Assembly: GCA_029962745.1 (NCBI GenBank)
Contig: CM057157.1
Location: 7,783,095 to 7,847,094, forward strand
Direction of reading: 5' to 3'
DNA: 64,000 nt
Origin: Echinometra lucunter
Lineage: Eukaryota; Echinodermata; Echinoidea; Camarodonta; Echinometridae
The translations under genes were made by a program, and so were the position numbers. This document shows, in pieces, positions 47,031 to 58,300 of this stretch. The notes below the pieces were generated by a model that did no database searches, was not told the origin of the DNA, and saw only the letters and a program-made list of their open reading frames with translations. Each line of letters begins with the position of its first letter. Position 1 is the first letter of the stretch.

Positions 47031-47440
47031 TGGTGCCCATATCACGAGAAAGATAAGAAGGTTCTCGAAAAGGTGCAGGCCAAGGCTACCAAACTCATAC
47101 CGAACCTGAAAGATCTACCCTATGAAGTCAGGCTGAAAAGGCTTAATCTCACAACACTGAAAGACAGAAGGAAGAGGGGAGATCTCATCCAAACATATCG
47201 CATCATGTCACAAACTATGAAAATATCAACCAAGACTCCATGTTCTTGAAAGCTACATACCAGGGTACTCGGGGCCATTCCTAGAAGCTGGCCAAAACAC
47301 CAGACTAGATGTAAGAAAACACTTCGTCAGTTAGAGAGCTGTCTATAATTGGAACAAGCTCCCAGAAGAAGCCTCCAATCGCCTACACTCCTCACCTTTA
47401 AGCAGAATTTGTCCAACTTGGGTTACTAATCATGCTTATG
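47030..47440 (+). pseudogene. LINE (CR1-like) ORF2 C-terminus
   Basis: Encodes VLEKVQAKATKLIPNLKDL, EVRLKRLNLTTLKDRRKRGD and LIQTYRIM, the conserved C-terminal segment after the thumb. Degraded after about 47220. Confidence 0.8.
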
Positions 47441-47445
47441 GGCTA

Positions 47446-48060
47446 CATTTCACGGGGGACGCGAATGATTTGCGAAGGATGCGAATGTCGAAAAAATGGC
47501 AAAGTCCAAAAGTCTTTCTCCGAATGTCTCACGACAATGGAGCCGTAAACCATTCTTGCACAGTTTGTGCGAAGTTCTCACGACGTATGTGCGAATGTCA
47601 TGTGTACCGTGGCTGAACTACGGCCAGTCAACATACACGAAGAACACGCGACTTAGATGCGAACAACACAAATGTTCCAAGAACAATAATCAGGGGAACT
47701 TCGCTGCTTGCGTGAGACATTCGGCAAGCTTTCGTGATCTGGTTAGGGATTTACGAAGGCTTTGCGAACATCCCGCACGTCTTGCGCAGGTCCTGCGCAT
47801 ATGACGAAGCTTTTAAGACACGTTTGAGAACAAATCACGATTAAAAACGCCCCGGGATGCGGGAAACGCTCGCAAGAAATTTCAATTTTTTTTTTTTTTA
47901 ATTTCCGCCGAACTGAAAACGACGCCCGCGAGCGATTTGCGAAGCTTCCGAACCAACGTGCACGTTTTGCGAGCTTTTGCGGCATAAAATGCGACTGTCG
48001 GACTTTGCCATTTTTTGATATTCGCGTCCTTAGCAAATCGTTCGCGTGCCCCTTGAAAAC
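47446..48060. mobile_element. TIR element rich in TGCGAA motifs
   Basis: GGGGGACGCGAATGATTTGC at 47454 and its inverse GCAAATCGTTCGCGTGCCCC ending at 48052, with further pairing (GGCAAAGTCC and inverse). The core repeats short TGCGAA/TTCGCA words. Outer ends are uncertain by about 10 bp; no frame looks coding. Confidence 0.7.
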
Positions 48061-48339
48061 CGCTTCTAAGCCCTGCCACACGTATCATTCTATTTACGTG
48101 AAGATGGAGGCGTGGCATTTCGAGATATGTTCAAGGTATGTAGGTCTGAAAAGGCCAAGGTAATCGTGGTATACTTGCTATTCGCGTCGACCTCTCATCT
48201 TGAAACCAATATATCTAGATCGAAAGAATACTCATCAGTAACATGACTCAGGTAAGTCTTTAACACTGCTGACTGCAATTCTGTTAGAAATGAAACAAAC
48301 AGCTGTTGAACTTTAAGATCATAGACCTTGAAACTTTTG

Positions 48340-48690
48340 ACTTGATTTGATTTATTTATTTTCTTCTGCATTCATATGTACAAAAATTAGGGGTAACATA
48401 TATAAAATGAAATAAAAAAGAATTTTGACAATGAATCATTACACGAAGTATTTGTAACAATCATTTTTCAAAAACAAAGAGATGATAAATTGTCAATTGT
48501 TTGTGTAATTCATTAAACATAAAATTATTTGCGGAAGGACTGTCATTATAAGCAATCTGCTTGAAAATATGACAGCTCCAAATAGATATTATGAAATAGA
48601 TAAACATATTAAATAAGCATAATGGATAAAAAATAACTAAAAATCTTGTATTAAAAGGATAATGACGATGATGTCGATGCATTCAGCTTT
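48340..48690 (-). pseudogene. Possible LINE 3'-end relic
   Basis: An open minus-strand frame next to a T-rich, TTTATTTATTT-containing end resembles other LINE tails here, but no motif is clear. It may be chance. Confidence 0.25.
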
Positions 48691-48699
48691 TTGGTTACA

Positions 48700-50620
48700 T
48701 ACTCAATGGGAATATCAATGAAAATTTTATTATTTCTTCTTTTGTTTTATTTTGTTTTGTTTTGTTTTTGTCGTATTTCAACCTTTCATGGGTATCTTCG
48801 ATAACTCCCCCCCCCCCCCCTTACCATGGTTTGCTGGAAAGATTTGCCATTAGCTCGAAATCAAGGCATCTAGGTGAATAAAATCTTGACGATCGATCGA
48901 GATCTTTTCTCTCGATCCCCACTCATTTACGTTCACTAATCTCATCCACTATAAGGCACACACATTTGCTCCCAAGCAATCTTAGCAAATAAAAAATGAA
49001 ATAGATCTCAGCTGTAAAATTCATCTGCCACTCAGATTACAAATTTTAATCAAATAAAACTTAATCAAATCAGTTTTATTTCCGATAAGTTCACACTAAC
49101 ATCAAACAAAGGCAAGGAATATGTGCAACTTATATCATGCACATTTTAATCGTCTAAATGAATTATCTAGAAATGGATATCGTAGTCACACGTAAATCAT
49201 GCAACATGCATAAGAGATACAGAGAGAAGGGGTATATAAATGGGGTGAAAGAAGTTGGGAAGAAGAATAATTGTTGGGAAGAAGATAAATGATATACTAA
49301 GAGCATAAGCAGATAAGAGCATAAAAAATTCTTTTATAAAAAGCTACAACCTAATGACAGTTAAAGGCGTAAATATTCTTGAAGAATGAACGCCAACAAT
49401 CTCAAAACCTACCTACCTACCCTTGGTTAACATGGCAAGCAAACCAATAGCAATTAATGATTTTACCCAGACACAAGGTCGATTTTACATTGAGATTATT
49501 CAAAGTACTTCTAGGTGCGATACTGATAATTTAACAATTCTATATCCAAGGGCCTTTTTTAATGAGTTTTCATTTAATACCTTGGATGACGTACTGTGGA
49601 TCATGCATCATGATCCACATTGAACTTGAATGTTTTAACATAAACATGACAAATGGTATGAACATGAAATAGGTTTCAAGCTTTAATCGCCGGCATATTT
49701 GACGTGAACTGTCAAATGTACCACCTTTTTCAAAAGATGTGAGACCAATTATGTGGTTTCCTCTTCGTATTACTTCAGTTTTATGATACTGATTTTAAGG
49801 AGCACAAATATAAGTCATCCCCTATATTAAACATAAAAACATCGGGTATAAAATGAATACAAAAATGTAAAAAAAAAAAAACACGGATATATTCTGCAAT
49901 ACAGGTACATGTATATGGATAACACGCAAAATATGAATGTGTGTTTTCCTTCCTTTACGCATCATAACTTAGTTCTAGATTTGTTTTTGATCTCCGTAAT
50001 TCTAAGTTATGAGTCTCAATTTTTCCAATATATTCCCTGCAAAATTTTTCATGGGAAGAAGTACAGTCGCTGGTGTGTTGGTAAATAATATGGGTTGCTC
50101 CATCCAACTACATTTCAAAAAACCTTACTCGCCCAACTGAAAAATAATTGATCATGTCAATATTACAAGTTCAGTTACTAGGAACCGTATGAAAGGGAAA
50201 GGAGAGTCAACACTGGTATTACTTAGCCTCACGTGAAATCAAAGTTTAAGAGTCTTGCTGAATTCCCTGGTTATAATATGAAATGTGATACAGAATATGT
50301 TTAAATCGAAACGAACAAGAGCATTTTGAAAATCTTTTACAAGTACATTAGGACATTGTGATAAGATGCAGGTTCAAGGAAAGGTTTACACGTGTGTGGA
50401 AATCATAAGTACATTCCCCTAAAATACAAATAATATTAAGCGATGAATCTTTGACAATGACAATGAAAGTGTCGAGATATCAAAGAAATTATGGAGAAAA
50501 TAAAATATAATACTCTAAGACAAGCACATAGTGATTAACAAAGATTTTTGGTTGTTTCTCCGATGCAATAATCCAAAGCTTATTGCTATCTCTATGCGCT
50601 TAACAAAGAAACAATAGAAC
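48700..50620. other. Intergenic stretch and 3' flank of gene C
   Basis: A poly(C) run is at 48808-48820. From about 49620 the sequence is homologous to the 3' flank of gene B. No other gene recognised. Confidence 0.5.
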
Positions 50621-50627
50621 AGGCTTA

Positions 50628-50856
50628 TAAGTGATATAAGTACATGTCTTTAGATGATAACTCTAAATAGTAATAATAAGTGATATAAGTACGTGTCTTT
50701 AGATGATAACTCTAAATAGTAATAATAAGTGATATAAGTACGTGTCTTTAGATGATAACTATAAGTGATATTAGTACATTTACATGTCTTTACATGATAA
50801 CTCTAAATAGTGATAATATGTGATATAAGTACATGCCTATAGATGATTCTAAATAG
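50628..50856. repeat. Minisatellite of about 49-bp units in the 3' region of gene C
   Basis: TAAGTGATATAAGTACATGT with following CTTTAGATGATAACTC and TAAATAGTAATAA is repeated four to five times with small differences. Gene B has a single copy at the corresponding place (around 26180-26220). Confidence 0.85.
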
Positions 50857-50952
50857 TAATATTGTTTTCACAAACAAAACACGATACTGTCGTAGCAACC
50901 AGTTTCTGAAGCATTTTCTGCTTTCATCTGAATCATTTCAACAGTCGACATA

Positions 50953-51145
50953 CTGATGCTTTCACCATATCCTCTGTTACGTGCACTGCTTCATTTTCAT
51001 CTTTTTGATACTAAAAATGAAAATTTTCAAATCTGAACTCCTTTTGGGAGAATTGTATCTGTTGCCATCTTCTTACGATTTATTCTCCATTTCCTGTGGC
51101 TTTCTGCTCGACAATGCAACAAGGACATTGTTGGCTCTTTCAGAT
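50953..51145 (-). pseudogene. Gene C exon 10, decayed cytoplasmic tail exon
   Basis: Begins with TTTCAG and matches the tail exon of B for SERANNVLVALSSRKPQE, but a TAA at 51075-51073 stops the frame and further frameshifts and stops follow. The tyrosine of YEAV reads Asn, and the C-terminal YVNC is gone. Upstream the frame is already closed in exon 9, so relaxed selection is expected. Confidence 0.75.
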
Positions 51146-51516
51146 CTGAAAGTAAAAGGATGGTCAATGAAAAAAAAATAATTGTAAAGCAGACGATTTA
51201 CATTGTTTACAAATGCATATGACAGACATCCTTCGTACGTAAAAGTTATATCTTAACTGATATGTAAGGGAAATTGAAGTTAGGGTTACCAATTCAACTT
51301 ACATACAGATCAAAGAACAGTCAGAGAATTGAGCGATTAATCTTCGCGTTTTCCTCCAAAGGTTCCAAAATTTAAAAAAAAATCTATAATCCTCGTCATT
51401 ATGAAGTGAAAAGGGCTCCTAGTTCAATTTAGTTTCTCTTCTAGATTAATTTTATGGGTTTTGAGACAACTGTACTTAAAATTTCGGGGTCAGACACGTC
51501 GTAAAAAAAAATGTCT

Positions 51517-51777
51517 CACTCTAGAAAAAAATGGGGCTGATTAGGACCTTTTCTAGTCCCACATTTGGAACCTTTAAAGGTTTTTCAAAGAACCATTACT
51601 AGCCTATAAAGGTTTCCTAAAGGGTTATAAAAGGGTCTTTAGAACCATTAATAGTTGTACAAGGAACCTTCGGGGGTTCTTGAAAATATGAAGAACCTTT
51701 AAGAGAGCCCCCTTTTTCTGGAAGTTCCAAATACAGGACCGAAAATGGTTCTAACTGGCACATTTTTTCTAAGAGTG
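51517..51777. mobile_element. 261-bp MITE in intron 9 of gene C
   Basis: Ends CACTCTAGAAAAAAATG and inverse CATTTTTTCTAAGAGTG, with GGAACCTTTAAAGG-like words in both directions inside. Accounts for part of the greater length of intron 9 relative to B (about 1.1 kb against 0.17 kb). Confidence 0.7.
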
Positions 51778-52246
51778 TTTGAAAAATGATATCATAACAT
51801 AAATTTCGAAACTGAAAGGTGTTGATGCATAGAAATTTGGGACACAAGGGGTCAGAACATGGCAGTATATGATAGGGGAAAGGGTTCAAAAAAGGTTTAT
51901 TGAAATTATATTAGGTGTCAAAACACCGCAGTGAAGGAACATAATTATATACAATAGCTTTGTCTGAACGTTGGTGTATTAGAAAACGAGTGCAGGAAAA
52001 GAAGGGGTTTATTTCCATGTGATTGTTGGAATACAAAGTTGTGTGAACGAGGGCATAGAATTTCACTGAACCTGCAATGGCATATTCCTTTAGATTGCAT
52101 TATATTTATGTGTTACACTGTATTTTTAGAACTTAATAAATAACTAGGTGAAATGAATGAGTGGCTGAATATTATGGACTGCATAGAAACTGGTACAGAA
52201 TTCAGACTTTCTCTAGACACTGCCGAGGTTCAGAAAGGATTCACAC

Positions 52247-52376
52247 CTTCTACGTTTGTAGATGTACTAAAAGACAATGAAGATGATGATGATGATTAGG
52301 ATTATAATGCTCATGGGTAGCGTTGTTATCAGTGTTGATTTGTTCGTCACAGTCATCTCTGCTTCAATGTCAGCAT
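52247..52376 (-). CDS. Gene C exon 9: membrane helix with premature stop
   Basis: 130 nt, one codon longer than in B. Encodes ADIEAEMTVTNKSTLITTLP, then MSIIILIIIIIFIVF and TAG (52269-52267) where B continues with LYIYKRR. The YIYKRR codons remain readable after the stop, and the donor is GTGTGA rather than GTAAGA. Confidence 0.83.
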
Positions 52377-55300
52377 CTTTAGAAATAATGGAAATGTAAA
52401 TAAAAACTAATGAAACCGATAATAACTCATATACAGTACAACAGTGTGAATGAATGGAGGATTAATGGAGGCTACATAATCAGGTAACAGGGAGAACAGA
52501 AAAAGAGAGCATAAAATAAAGACGGCAAGAGAGGGAAAAATGTAAAAAGCAAAATAGTAAACGACCCAACACCACACCCTTACCTCCTAGTCAGCCAACT
52601 GTTATCAACCCAACCCCTCCCTCCCCCACTCTCCGGGCATCAGTGACTTTTAATGGCTGTACCCACCTATTATTGTAGGGTGAAGAGAAAAATAAAATAT
52701 GAATGAACACTGATGAACGAAATTTGTAATATATATATATATATATATGCAAATGATAATAATAATGATAATAAATGAATTATTTATATAAATGAAATTT
52801 ATTTAAAAAAATATATTTTTAAAAATGAATTTTATTTTAAAAAAATAAACAAAATCTTTATTTCTATTTTCAACAATAAAACGGAATTAGCTCCTTTCCA
52901 TTTGCACGTAACTGACTGCAAGCTCTTTATCATTATGTGCTCACAATTCACTCTTCAATTCACTCACTCTTCACTCCTTTTACAGCATCCTGCCAGAAAC
53001 TTACAAGAGCTTACAGTGACTGAGGCTCCACAGTTTAAGTGTCGTTATTCTGAACGTTTATAATTCCGAAATGTTCGTATTTCCAAAGGTCCACAACTAA
53101 GGAAATGAAAAGGGATTCGCAATTTCCAAAATTAAAAAGGATTCTGTATTTCGAACATGAAAAAAATATGGTAATTTCAAAATGAAATATGGTTCATAAT
53201 TCTAAAATTTTACACATATTTATCCGAAGTTCAGAATGAACCCTTCTCACCTTTAAGCTTAATTGGATTCATCGCAAGTCCATTTACGTAGTGATACTCC
53301 TGCGATAAGAAAAACGAGATGTGAAATCATAACAACGGTATTGGGGTTGGCATGTGAGACCATTATAACCAATAACGTTATATAAAAGTATTGTACACTC
53401 AACAAAAAAGAAAGTAAACTCTTTTTCAAGTTCAGATTTTTCATAGAAGACTTTCATAAAATCAATACATCATATATCAAATCAAAGGAAATTTAATTTT
53501 CTTTTGATGGTAGGTAAACATAGAAGGAAACTTCAGGCATGAGTGAACACATTCATTTTTTCTCTTCCAAGGCACGAAAGTAAAAAATGCAAAACTTGGC
53601 AATTTGCCATTCATTGTAAATGCCCTTCAACAACGATGGGAACAAAAGATCAAACTAACACAATGAGAGACTTGCCTGAAATTACATAATTGAACCTTTG
53701 CTCTCTTCCCACCCCTCCCCTCTTCCCACCCCCCTAAAAAGGGGGGGGGGGAAGAAAAGAAAAGAAAGAGAGAAGAAGTTTTTGTTACGTCTAAATTTAA
53801 ATAACATCAGGAGTAGCCACAAGAGTGATTAAGTGAACCAAATGTGAGTTTTGTTATTAATTCATGACTTCATGAATTCATGAACTTATGAGTCAAATGT
53901 AATGACAGTATATGGTTACTCAATGGTGTAGCATGTGGAATTAAGTGCTCTGTAATTCGAGGCCATACTAATGTTCTTTTCAATAGCGTACCCAAAAATG
54001 CATTGTCCTTAATTTCCCCGGCATGCTATGCCACTTTGGCTGTTCTTTGGTCCATTTTTATATTTGAAGATTGATTTTCATTTCAGGGGCAACGAACCAC
54101 GCAAACTTTAAACATGCTTTGTTTGTAATTTCCAGTGCAACATGACGGTGAATTTCAAGTCGTTTGACATAGAAAAAATCCAAAATGGCTACATCTTTTA
54201 AACTTTTACTTTGGACATTTGGACCAGTTGAATGAATGTGTTCACTCATGCATAATGCTCATTTTATGGTCACCTACCAGGCTGAAAGACAACTAAGTTT
54301 GATAATTGCAAAATTCATTAAAACTCGAATTAAAGGTATTTAGTCACTCTTGTGTCTACTCCACATGTAACTTAAATTTTGGACTTAACAGAAACGGCTT
54401 CTTTTTTTAATGATTTTTTTCCTCTCTTTTTTTTTTTTGGGGGGGGGGGGCTGGAAAGAGATTTAGAGAGCCTAGGGCTCATTATTATGCCGTTACATTG
54501 TGTAAGTTTATCCTTTTGCTCCCACTGTTAAGTCGAAGGTCATCTACACATGAATGGCAAACTGTCCAACTTTGCAATTTTTACTTTTGTACCTTGGAAG
54601 AGAAAAACGGATATGTTCACTCATGCGTACATTTTCTCTTTATGTTCACCTACCAGGTCAAAAGACAATTAAATTTCTTTTGATTTGATACATGATATAC
54701 TGATTTTATCAAAGTCTTCTATGAAAAACATGAACTTGAAAAAATGTTTACTTTCTTTTATTGTTGAGTGTATATTGCACATGCTCTAACTGTTTTTGTT
54801 GTTTTTTATTTATCAGCGTTATTTTCCTTTCGAAAAAGGTCTACATTGTAAGTGATGAGTTTTCCCTTTCCTATGCACACTCGGAAGCAGAGAGTTTCAA
54901 ATTTCATTAATTTATTCAATGCTGCATTGCTACCTCGATTAGTGACTCCCTTTTCTGTGTGTGTTTTAGAGTGCGTGTTTCACGCACTCTAAAAAGTTGA
55001 AAAGACACGGTTAAATACAGCAGAACTTAAAATGGTATTTTGGGAATATTCTGGGAAAGTAAATATCGGTAAGTCGAGTGACGTTATATTTTTTTTAAAT
55101 TGTTTTCCCGTGCTTAAATGATGACAATACTATATACATATATATATATATATGCGCCTTAGGTCGTCAAATCAAAATCTCTGAAACAGAAAATGAGCAA
55201 TAATCAAAGTGTCAAAGGTAGTTGTATTGTTTGGTCATTTAATAACCAACACACTATACCTAGCTACGGAGGAGGAAAATATTACAAAACTTACACCGAT

Positions 55301-58300
55301 ATTCCACTTTCTCATGTCGGACACATGTAAACCATAAAACGCAATTTGCAGGATTTCGGAATTTTCGTGTGTTTTTTTTTTTTAATGAAGCATGTTAAGA
55401 AATATTGTGATAGTTATAGAGAAACACGACAAACATAACAGCACAAACTTTTGATCCCGAATTGTTTCGTTATCTCTTCTCTAGTCCCCCTTAATATAAA
55501 AGAAATGCATGTGACAGACGAAATAACTATAACCATAGTCTGATAGTAAAAGCTTACCAACATGGCAGCGGAAATGATGACATGTTAGGATGAAAACCTA
55601 CCCCATCTTGACCAGTTGGCGAGTATACTCGAAGGAAGCTGGTATAATATCCACCTGGATTAAGAGGACCATTCATAGCATGGAGGGTTGACACTTTCAC
55701 CGTACCTCGTCTTACTCTTTGGTCATCATTTTGTTCATCCCCCATGAAGCATTCGGTTTCGAGCTCTGTCAGTGATCCAATTGTGATGGTATCGTTGGTT
55801 GGTAGCCTATTGCAATTTTAGAAGAAATGATTAGTTTGCATAATCATTATTTCAAGAATAGATTATCTGACACGTCAAAGTAAATTGGCCTTTGGCTTGT
55901 GCTTGACGATATTTCTCCTCTGACACATTTATGCCGCCATACCTTTCCCCCTCCCATCAAAAGATTTAAGAGAGAATATCATACTGAAAGATCCACGTTC
56001 ATCCAAAGAATTCGAAATGCATTGTTTCTACTTTCCTATAACTTTTTTTTTTGTATGTGATTTAAAGTTGTTTTAAGGTCGCGTTTCCCACCATCGATTC
56101 CATGTTGCGAGCAGACCATAGGCCTATATGTGAACTTAAAAGCATATCGCACAACTGCCCATGTTTTTGATATTGCCTTGTAATGCAAGCCTAGACAACA
56201 GAGATCTACACGTCGTCGTCGAATACACTGGTGATACTAGTCCTTGTCAAGATTAGCTTGTCATGAAAAGCAACAAGGAGATCGTCGTCATTCAATACAT
56301 ATACAAGTAATTGCATGTTACACTATTCATATTTAACATATGACTTACGAACTGAATACCACAGCTCTGAAAGGAGTTCCCGTCTGATTTTTGGCGATGT
56401 TGTAGTCCCTCGTACTGTTAGTGCTGAAAGCGCCGTCATCAGAATCGATGTTTGTCGTCGAATTGTAGAGTTGGACAACAATGAATTCAAAACAGCTGTC
56501 ATATAAAGAGGGCAATTTAGACATTAAAAGTATAATATAATCAGTTACAGATAAATTTATAATCTTCTTCATATTTTATTCTTAACGTATTCTAAAGTGC
56601 ACGAAAAATATGTGAGAGGAAATGCAAATGTTCATCTTATATGAGTAACAAATCCAAAGTTACCGCATTTACTGTAGATTTCCTCTACCGTACTTTGCCC
56701 TGGTAATGAAATATGTAAAAATGTACAGTTCCCATAAGGTAATTGTGTTAGTGGAATATATCCCCCCCCCCCCCCTTCATTAAAAAGGAATGGTCGGTAG
56801 AAGGGTTTTAGAAATACTATTTATCAAAATATCTCCTTCTTCCTTGAAATGTTTACCGGGAGACTTAACAGAAAGAATAACTAATCTTACTCAAAATGTT
56901 TGGATGGATGGCAGCGTTTTAGTGCATGCAGGGTAACAAGGTCCTTGTGAATGGGACAAAATCTAGGTACAAAATTTTGCCGAGTACGAATGACGCATTT
57001 ATTTTACACTAACAGACATTATTTATTTATTGAAAAAAGGTATTACTTTTGAATTAGCGGTACACGTTTTAAGTGTGATAGATATTAACGGTAACGATCA
57101 ACTTTGAAGTGATCGACAATAGCCCACAATAATTTCAAAACCCCATCCACTAGATGACACTGTGAAGGAAATGGTTAATACCAAGTACTCGTTAAGTGTC
57201 TGGATCGAGAGAGACAACTGTACATATTATATAGGACATACGTATTGAGCAGGGATTCATTCAAAGTCTTATCACCTTTCAGACAGAATGATGCTCAATA
57301 AAGTAACTAACACGATGATCCCATATACATGGAACGTTACCACAATTTGTACAAACTAACTTTGACAAAGAAAACAAACATTCGACGTGTCTTGAGTGGT
57401 CTTTTTGATATGGAAGTTGAAATCAATACCTGATCGGTCCATTCGATTCGTTATAATGAGGCACTCTCACTTCAAAGCTATACTGACCAACACTACCACC
57501 AGAAAGGATTGGCGGTCTTGCAGGAGCTGAAGAAAGTGAAGAAGGAGAAGGTTAATTACCACGAATCGTCCAAAGTATCAAAATGAATTGCATTTTGCTA
57601 GATTATTCCGATTTATTTCCATTTCTCTTTGCAATAGCACGGTACATCTTCTGGAAGTATTTTACGAATGAAATCAGTTTGCCATTTACCTAGTCTCTCC
57701 CTAATTTCTTAGTGTGTAATGTAACAGAGCTCCCAACAACATGAACAACGCTACTGCTTAAAAATGTTAAACATATAATACAACTAAACAAAAACTTCTG
57801 GAAAAATGGTGACTCTTCAAAACAATTGATTGTCTTCTCTTCTTCCCTTCTCAATAGTAATCACGATTCCGAAATAATATTTACATATTATTTCCTGAGT
57901 GAGGTCAACATTGAAAGGAAAGGATATTTAAAAAATCGTGTGATTGATCATATATTACAAAAGAACAAGAAAAAGTTTTGAAAGGAGTTGCAAGGTGCCC
58001 TTGAAAATTAAAAGAAAGATATTTTTCAGTGGGAAGGAATATGGTTGTATAAAAAACGTGGCAAACCTTCCGATCGTTAAAAGGGATTATCATCTAGACG
58101 TCTTCTAATCAAATGTGACCCTTTCTTCCTGCTCTCCTTGTAAAGAATTTCATTGCTTTCGCAAAATTATCTGGACTCACGGTTGCTTAGACTCATCCAT
58201 CTAAGTACAGGATAATGTAAAAGTACTTTTCTAATTTTTTTTAGTTTAAAGGATAATGAAGAAGCTTCTAAGGAATCTGTGCTCCGTATCTTCCTTGCTA

